From the NCBI GenBank assembly GCA_937900135.1, contig CALCDJ010000078.1, positions 62,001 through 126,000 of the forward strand: a DNA stretch of 64,000 nucleotides, given 5' to 3'. Made by a program: the position numbers and the translations under genes. Below the pieces are notes generated by a model. It saw only the letters and a list, made by a program, of their open reading frames with translations, ran no database searches and had not been told where the DNA came from. Each line of letters opens with the position of its first letter. Positions within the stretch are counted from its first letter, which is position 1. Source of the DNA: an uncultured Blautia sp. (GTDB lineage: Bacteria > Bacillota > Clostridia > Lachnospirales > Lachnospiraceae). Positions 58,634 to 64,000 of this stretch are shown piece by piece.

Positions 58634-60151
58634 TTATTTCTCCTTTATTCCCTGCTCCAGGATGTCATAAATCTTTTTCATATCCAGATGCTTCCGAAGC
58701 TCAGAAGCCAGAAGGTCATACTGGGTTTCCTTAAATGCCTGGAAATCCACACCAGTCATTTCTGATACGTCAATCCCTTTTCTTCTTCCAATGGCTTCGA
58801 TCATGGATTCTGCCACTTCCTCCCGGTCAAATATGCCGTGTACATAAGTACCGCACACATTCTCCGAAAAGGTTCCGTCCATCTTTTCCTCTCCACTTAC
58901 CTGATCCTGGATGCACACAGCTGCAGAAGCGCCTTCTTTTCGGATGGTATCTCCCATGTGGATTTCATATCCGGACAGCTTTTTCCCTTTCAAAGGTCCA
59001 AAGCATTCTGGCATTTCTCCAAAGACTCCTGTTACCCGTGTCCTGGTCTTCTTTTCTGCAAACACCGTATCCATGGGAAGCAGCCCCATACCACGCATGG
59101 TTCCTCCTGCTTCCACTCCATGAGGGTCGCTTAAACTTTCCCCCAGCATCTGATAGCCGCCGCAGATTCCAAAAATCATGGTTCCATGGGCTGCAGCCTT
59201 TAAGATCATCGCTTCCAGTCCGCTTTCTCTTAACCACATCAGGTCTTCCATGGTATTTTTTGTTCCCGGAAGAAGAATCAGATCCGGATTCTTTAATTCA
59301 TGAGGATGCTTCACATACCGGAGAGATACCCCTGGAATGCTTTCAAAAGGATTAAAATCTGTAAAATTGGAAATTCTGGGCAGACGGATCACTGCAAGGT
59401 CAATCTGGCCAATTTCCTGGTTCCGGTCAAAACGTTCCGTCAGGCTGTCCTCATCTTCCACCTGAATATTCAGATAAGGAGCAACTCCCACCACGGGAAC
59501 CTGACCCCTTTCTTCCAGCATGGAAATGCCCGGGTCCAGAATGGTCTTGTCCCCGCGGAATTTGTTGATGATCAGCCCCTTTACCATCTGGCGTTCTTCT
59601 TCCTCCAGAAGCTCCAGGGTTCCCACCAATTGGGCAAACACGCCGCCCCGGTCAATATCACCCACCAGAAGCACCGGAGCTTTTGCCATCCTGGCCATAC
59701 CCATATTTACAATATCTTCTTCCTTTAGATTGATTTCTGCCGGACTTCCTGCTCCTTCGATCACTATGATATCATTCTGAGCAGCCAGAGTTTCATAGGC
59801 TTTTAATATATCCGGCACCAGTTTCTTCTTATATGCAAAGTAATCTCTGGCACTCATAGTTCCCAGCACTTCTCCGTTTACGATTACCTGGGAACCCACA
59901 TCATTGGTAGGTTTCAGCAAAATGGGATTCATCAGAACAGAGGGAGCAATTCCTGCCGCTTCTGCCTGCATCACCTGTGCCCGTCCCATTTCCAGTCCTT
60001 CTTCTGTAATATAAGAATTCAAAGCCATATTCTGAGACTTAAAAGGTGCCACACGATACCCGTCCTGCTTGAAAATCCTGCATAACCCGGCGGCCAGCAA
60101 ACTCTTTCCTGCATTGGACATGGTTCCCTGCACCATGATCGATTTAGCCAT
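58634..60151 (-). CDS. cbiP: Adenosylcobyric acid synthase (cobyric acid synthase)
   Basis: 505 residues from the ATG at 60151, overlapping the end of cobD by 8 bases. Amidates four peripheral carboxylates. N-terminal dethiobiotin-synthetase-like domain (IMVQGTMSNAGKSLLAAGL, FKSQNMALNSY) and C-terminal class I glutaminase-like domain with the nucleophile in GICGGYQMLG and histidine in CGTYVHGIFD. Confidence 0.97.
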   Translation of the reverse strand: MAKSIMVQGTMSNAGKSLLAAGLCRIFKQDGYRVAPFKSQNMALNSYITEEGLEMGRAQVMQAEAAGIAPSVLMNPILLKPTNDVGSQVIVNGEVLGTMSARDYFAYKKKLVPDILKAYETLAAQNDIIVIEGAGSPAEINLKEEDIVNMGMARMAKAPVLLVGDIDRGGVFAQLVGTLELLEEEERQMVKGLIINKFRGDKTILDPGISMLEERGQVPVVGVAPYLNIQVEDEDSLTERFDRNQEIGQIDLAVIRLPRISNFTDFNPFESIPGVSLRYVKHPHELKNPDLILLPGTKNTMEDLMWLRESGLEAMILKAAAHGTMIFGICGGYQMLGESLSDPHGVEAGGTMRGMGLLPMDTVFAEKKTRTRVTGVFGEMPECFGPLKGKKLSGYEIHMGDTIRKEGASAAVCIQDQVSGEEKMDGTFSENVCGTYVHGIFDREEVAESMIEAIGRRKGIDVSEMTGVDFQAFKETQYDLLASELRKHLDMKKIYDILEQGIKEK

Positions 60152-61214
60152 CTGTTTTTCTCCTTTCCTTCCCTTCTTCCAGGATACGGCGAAATGCCTG
60201 CAAAAGAGCCTGGTTCTCTTCATGGTTCTTCACCGCAATGCGGTAGAAGCCCCGGGTAAGTCCCTGATAATTGCTGCAGTCCCGGATCAGAATCTTTTCC
60301 CGGACTGCCTGTTCAAAGAAATCCTCCGGCCCCTCAAAAAAAAGATAATTTGCCTGAGAAGGATAGACCTTCAGTCCCATCTCCTCCAACGCCTTTTTTA
60401 AGAGAGCCCTTTCCTCAAACACAAGTCTGCGCCCTTCCTCCACATAAGCCTGCTCCTTCAAGGCTGCGATTCCCGCTGCCTCTGCCACACTGGAAATATT
60501 CCAGGGCTGCGTCACCAGTTCCATTTCCCTTAGAAGTTCCTGGTTTGCAGTTAGTCCGTAGCCCAGGCGCAAGCCTGCCATGGCATAGCGTTTGGTAAAG
60601 GCTTTTAATAAAAAGAGATTTGGAAAATCCTCCAGAACGTTTTTCAGCGTATGAGCTTGAGGTTCCCGAACAAAGTCCAGAAAACATTCATCTACCACCA
60701 GAAGAATCTGAAACTCCCGGCAGATTTTCAAAATCTCCTTCAGTCGTTCTCCGTCAATGAGAAGACCTGTGGGATTGTTGGGATTACAGAGAAATACCAC
60801 ATCCAGTTCTCTGTGAAGAGCCTGAACAAAGTCCTCTCCAAAAACAAAGCCTTCTTCTTTTTTCAGAAGCACATGCTCTACCTGGCAGTCCACACTTAAA
60901 AGCGCCTGTTCATATTCGGCAAAGGAAGGAACCGCCAGCATCCCATGGCCTGGCCGAATTGCCCGGCAAAGGGAAAAGATCAGCTCTGCTGCTCCATTTC
61001 CGCAGATTACCTGGTCTGTTTTGACTCCCTCATATTCTGCCAGCGCTTCTCTTAAAGGTGCATATCCCACCTGTGGATAGTCTTTTATCCTGGCAAGACT
61101 TCTGACTGCCGCCTCTATCACCCCTTCCGGAGTTCCCAGAGGATTGCAGTTGGCTGAAAAATCCAGACAGCCTTCATATTGATAGACATTGCCTCCATGT
61201 ACGTGTTTTTTCAT
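60144..61214 (-). CDS. cobD: L-threonine-O-3-phosphate decarboxylase (aminotransferase fold)
   Basis: 356 residues from the ATG at 61214 (AGGAGAA). Supplies (R)-1-aminopropan-2-ol phosphate for the nucleotide loop. Starts MKKHVHGGNVYQYEGCLDFSANCNPLG, typical of this branch of the class I/II aminotransferases; FLCNPNNPTGLL, DECFLDFV, and LLKAFTKRYAMAGLRLGYG with the PLP lysine. Context separates it from histidinol-phosphate aminotransferases. Confidence 0.93.
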   Translation of the reverse strand: MKKHVHGGNVYQYEGCLDFSANCNPLGTPEGVIEAAVRSLARIKDYPQVGYAPLREALAEYEGVKTDQVICGNGAAELIFSLCRAIRPGHGMLAVPSFAEYEQALLSVDCQVEHVLLKKEEGFVFGEDFVQALHRELDVVFLCNPNNPTGLLIDGERLKEILKICREFQILLVVDECFLDFVREPQAHTLKNVLEDFPNLFLLKAFTKRYAMAGLRLGYGLTANQELLREMELVTQPWNISSVAEAAGIAALKEQAYVEEGRRLVFEERALLKKALEEMGLKVYPSQANYLFFEGPEDFFEQAVREKILIRDCSNYQGLTRGFYRIAVKNHEENQALLQAFRRILEEGKERRKTDG

Positions 61215-61258
61215 GTCGTTTCTCCTGTGTCCTTTTTTCACTGCATGGTTTTGCAGAC

Positions 61259-62230
61259 TTACGGTAACCAGACTCCTGCCAGCATTCCCAGCCCAAGACA
61301 AAGGATCAGTCCCAGCCATGCAGTGCTGTACAAAAGCCGATTGGCACGTTTGATGTCTTCCGGTTCCACGGAACGAATGGCATCTCCGATGGATGGTTTT
61401 TCATAAAGAGTCCCGAAATACCAGGCATTTCCTGCCAGCTGTACCTGAAGGGCTCCTGCCATAACGGATTCTGTCTGCGCAGAATTGGGACTGGCATGGT
61501 TGCGGCAGTCCCGACGAAAAATCTTATAAGCCTGTCTGGTATCCAGTCCCACAAAAAGAGTTCCTGCTGTCATCAGCCAGCCGGACAATCTGGCTGGAAG
61601 ATAATTCGCCACATCATCCAGTTTGGCTGCGCATCTTCCAAAATAGAGATATTTGTCATTCTTATATCCCAGCATGGAATCCATGGTATTGATGCCCTTA
61701 TACAGAAACATCAAAGGCGCTCCCCCAAGAGCCATATAAAACATAGGCGCCAGGATTCCGTCTGAAGCATTTTCTGCCACAGTTTCCACAGCAGCCTTTG
61801 TCACACCTGCTTCATCCAGGCTTTCTGTGTCACGGCCCACGATCATGGAAACCGCATAGCGGGCCTCCTCTATGGTTCCCTTTGTCAGAGCCTCATAAAC
61901 CTTCATACTCTCCTCTTTCAGAGATCTGGTGGCAAGCAGCTGATAGCACCAGAACGTCTCCAGTACAAAACCTGCCCACGGCATCAGATTATAAAGAAAT
62001 GTCAGAACAAGTAAGGGAACTCCTCCGCAGATAAGGCAGACCAGGATGACTTCCAGCAAACCGCCGCGAAGCTCCCCCTGCTCTGTTTTTGGAAAAAATC
62101 TGCGAATCCCCCGTTCCAGAAGAGAGATCAGATTGCCGATCAGGCACACCGGATGGTACATCCACCTGGGGTCGCCAAAACAGAGATCCAGAAGAAATCC
62201 AGCTGCCAGTGCAAACATATGATACGTCAT
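61259..62230 (-). CDS. cbiB: Adenosylcobinamide-phosphate synthase
   Basis: 323 residues from the ATG at 62230, one base after the cbiA stop. Polytopic membrane protein that attaches aminopropanol phosphate to adenosylcobyric acid. Seen: FALAAGFLLDLCFGDPRWMYHPVCLIG, GRDTESLDEAGVTKAAVETVAENASDG, and HASPNSAQTESVMAGALQVQLAG. Confidence 0.97.
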   Translation of the reverse strand: MTYHMFALAAGFLLDLCFGDPRWMYHPVCLIGNLISLLERGIRRFFPKTEQGELRGGLLEVILVCLICGGVPLLVLTFLYNLMPWAGFVLETFWCYQLLATRSLKEESMKVYEALTKGTIEEARYAVSMIVGRDTESLDEAGVTKAAVETVAENASDGILAPMFYMALGGAPLMFLYKGINTMDSMLGYKNDKYLYFGRCAAKLDDVANYLPARLSGWLMTAGTLFVGLDTRQAYKIFRRDCRNHASPNSAQTESVMAGALQVQLAGNAWYFGTLYEKPSIGDAIRSVEPEDIKRANRLLYSTAWLGLILCLGLGMLAGVWLP

Positions 62231-62231
62231 T

Positions 62232-63620
62232 TTATTTTTCCTGCTTCCTTTTTTTTCTGTATTGTTCACAGGTTTCCAGAAACATTCCGGGAACTCTGGG
62301 ATTTCCATAGTAATATAAATGCGGAAACCCGGCCAGAAGCGTGTCTGTCCTGTGCATGCAGTTCCATCCCCTGGTACTTTGGGGTTTTGCCGCATAAAAA
62401 GCCTCTCCGCAGTTTGAGGAATCGTAATAATGGAATTCATGGGCAGGAATGGGACCAAAGCCTTCTTCCTTCGCCTCTGTAAGGGTGATATAACCAAACC
62501 GGCCAAGCTTCGGCGTGCGGTAAGCGTTTCCAGGAAGCACTCCTGTCATTTTTCGCATCTGCCCATCCTTCATATCTTCCAGCGTCTCATGAAGATACAT
62601 AAAGCCTCCGCATTCTGCCATTGCAGGCATCCCACCCTGTAAAGCCTGAAAAATCTCCTGCCGCATGGCGGTGTTTTCTTCCAGCGTCTTTGCATGCAAT
62701 TCCGGATACCCCCCATATAACAGCAATCCATCCAGTTCCTCTGGAAGATGTCTGTCATGCAGAGGAGAAAACCAGACAAGTTCTGCTCCCATCTCTCTTA
62801 AAAGACGGAAATTGTCCTCATAAAAGAAGCAAAACGCTTCATCCTTGGCCACACCAATCCGTACAGGCTTCTCCGTATGATACCCAAAGGCCTTCTCCTC
62901 TTCTTCCAGATTCTCCTGACAGGAAAAAGAGGGCGCTTCTCTGGAAAGAGATAAAATCCCCTGGATATCCAGCGTTTGCTCCAGAATTTCTGCAAGAGCA
63001 TTCAGCCGTTTCTTTAATTCTGGAATTTCTTCCGGAAGCACCAGTCCCAGATGGCGGCTTTCAATGACACAATCCTCCACCTTAGGCACATATCCAAGAA
63101 CCTTTACCGGAAGAGTACTTTCTATCAGTTTTTTCATCCGGGGATACAGCATTGGAGACATCTGGTTAAAGATGACCCCTTTGATGTGGCTTTCTTTCTG
63201 ATATTCCACAAATCCTTTAATATAGGCCGCCAGGGAAACACTCATTCCTTTGCTGTTGACAATGAGAATCACCGGCGTGTCTGTGGTATCTGCCAGATCA
63301 AAGGCGCTGGCCAGAAACGTGGTTCCTCCCACACCGTCATAGTACCCCATAACGCCTTCCATCACCGCCAGATCCACACCTTCTCCGTTTTTTTTCAGCA
63401 GATAGCGGGTACGGTTCTCACCTGTAAAAAAAGTATCCAGATTTCGGGATTTTGTACCAATAACCTGACTATGAAACATGGGATCAATATAATCCGGTCC
63501 GCATTTAAAGGATGCCACCTTCAGCCCCCGGTTGACCAACGCCTGGAGCAGACCGCAGGTGATCAGGGTTTTTCCGCTTCCACTGGCCCCTGCTGCCAGA
63601 AGAATTCTTGGAAGTTTCAT
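62232..63620 (-). CDS. cbiA: Cobyrinate a,c-diamide synthase
   Basis: 462 residues. Amidates the a and c acetate side chains with glutamine and ATP. N-terminal P-loop-like LLAAGASGSGKTLITCGLLQAL, FKCGPDYIDPMFHSQV, GVMGYYDGV; C-terminal glutaminase domain with GGMPAMAECGGFMYL (nucleophile) and HEFHYYDSSN. Its ATG overlaps the upstream stop as ATGA. Confidence 0.97.
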   Translation of the reverse strand: MKLPRILLAAGASGSGKTLITCGLLQALVNRGLKVASFKCGPDYIDPMFHSQVIGTKSRNLDTFFTGENRTRYLLKKNGEGVDLAVMEGVMGYYDGVGGTTFLASAFDLADTTDTPVILIVNSKGMSVSLAAYIKGFVEYQKESHIKGVIFNQMSPMLYPRMKKLIESTLPVKVLGYVPKVEDCVIESRHLGLVLPEEIPELKKRLNALAEILEQTLDIQGILSLSREAPSFSCQENLEEEEKAFGYHTEKPVRIGVAKDEAFCFFYEDNFRLLREMGAELVWFSPLHDRHLPEELDGLLLYGGYPELHAKTLEENTAMRQEIFQALQGGMPAMAECGGFMYLHETLEDMKDGQMRKMTGVLPGNAYRTPKLGRFGYITLTEAKEEGFGPIPAHEFHYYDSSNCGEAFYAAKPQSTRGWNCMHRTDTLLAGFPHLYYYGNPRVPGMFLETCEQYRKKRKQEK

Positions 63621-64000
63621 GGGTGTTCTCCTTTCTGACAGGTAATGATATAAATGGGATTTTCTCCCATCATCATATGGTAACAGCCCAGCTCCTTCCC
63701 CCGGGAAACACTCAACTGTACGATTTCCGTTTCTTCAAGCGCCTGTTCCTTTAAAACAGCCAGCGCTTCCGTAAGAGTCTCCAGAGTAATACAGTTGATC
63801 ACCATACGCACCTGTGGGTTCTTCTCCAGAAGAAGGGTAACAATCTCCCTTAAATTTCCAGAGGAACCGCCGATAAATGCATGGGTAGGCGGCGGAAGTT
63901 CTTCCATGGCCCCCGGAGCCGTTCCCTCTATGATCTTTAAATGATCCACACCAAACTTTTTCTTATTTTCTTTCAGAAGCCCAATGGCCTCTTCTTTTTT
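63617..64000 (-). CDS. cbiT: Precorrin-6Y / cobalt-precorrin-7 methyltransferase C-terminal part, CbiT-type (gene runs off right edge)
   Basis: 127 residues of C-terminus are visible; the frame is open to the window edge and an internal GTG is not the start. KIIEGTAPGAMEELPPPTHAFIGGSSGNLREIV is the SAM-binding CbiT signature (decarboxylating C15 methyltransferase). Whether CbiE is fused at the N-terminus, as in CobL-type proteins of many Clostridia, cannot be seen. Translationally coupled to cbiA. Confidence 0.92.
   Translation of the reverse strand, partial: KKEEAIGLLKENKKKFGVDHLKIIEGTAPGAMEELPPPTHAFIGGSSGNLREIVTLLLEKNPQVRMVINCITLETLTEALAVLKEQALEETEIVQLSVSRGKELGCYHMMMGENPIYIITCQKGEHP

Overview
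The window is chromosomal DNA from a low-to-mid GC Firmicute. Gene content and order (rnc-smc-ftsY, ylxM-ffh-rpsP-khpA-rimM-trmD, pta-ackA, yceD-rpmF, an ABC transporter behind a tryptophan T-box, anaerobic cobalamin synthesis) point to a Lachnospiraceae gut anaerobe, possibly Blautia-like. The genus is an inference from gene style, not from a marker gene.

Layout. Bases 1-2961 are the right end of an integrated mobile element: the tail of a nuclease-like protein, a small PH-fold-like protein, a regulatory stretch with a striking 12-bp-period array of TCC-N3-GGA palindromes, and a large serine recombinase. The chromosome proper resumes at queA. From 2991 to 9065 lie queA, a lone Xre regulator, and the trmD-rimM-khpA-rpsP-ffh-ylxM operon, then a metallophosphoesterase. 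From 9082 to 13593 are a cytoplasmic ParB-like/BMP chimera, a DUF362-ferredoxin protein and threonine dehydratase. From 13643 to 20263 is ftsY-smc-rnc-acpP-plsX. From 20368 to 23244 a NUDIX gene, an ABC-F ATPase and a BlaI-like regulator sit between plsX and the rpmF-yceD pair. Acetate metabolism (ackA, pta) follows, divergent from tmcAL, a tRNA-modification gene whose enzyme consumes acetate.

From 27836 to 30930 is a TrpXYZ-type ABC transporter controlled by a T-box whose specifier codon reads UGG (Trp). From 30964 to 37044 six genes run together: a zinc-finger membrane protein, polA, coaE, an MBL-fold hydrolase, an ACT protein and a UPF0210 protein. Then come a thioesterase, ftsH, tRNA-Leu(CAA), and a corA / pseudo-rhomboid / pyk / lysA run, followed by aroC and a lactonase-family protein.

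From 47234 to the right edge the window is devoted mainly to tetrapyrrole and corrin synthesis. hemA-sirC-hemC-cobA/hemD-hemB-hemL makes uroporphyrinogen III and precorrin-2 from glutamyl-tRNA. cbiL (in one operon with an ABC-2 transporter) and cbiET-cbiA-cbiB-cobD-cbiP-cbiC carry out corrin-ring methylation, amidation and attachment of the aminopropanol arm. No gene of the protoporphyrin/heme branch is visible. Between the two cbi blocks lies a two-gene plus-strand operon: a signal-peptide, membrane-anchored NEAT-like protein and a MocR-type regulator whose PLP-binding lysine appears to be arginine. These two genes, the TCC-N3-GGA array and the ParB-like/BMP chimera are the most promising leads.
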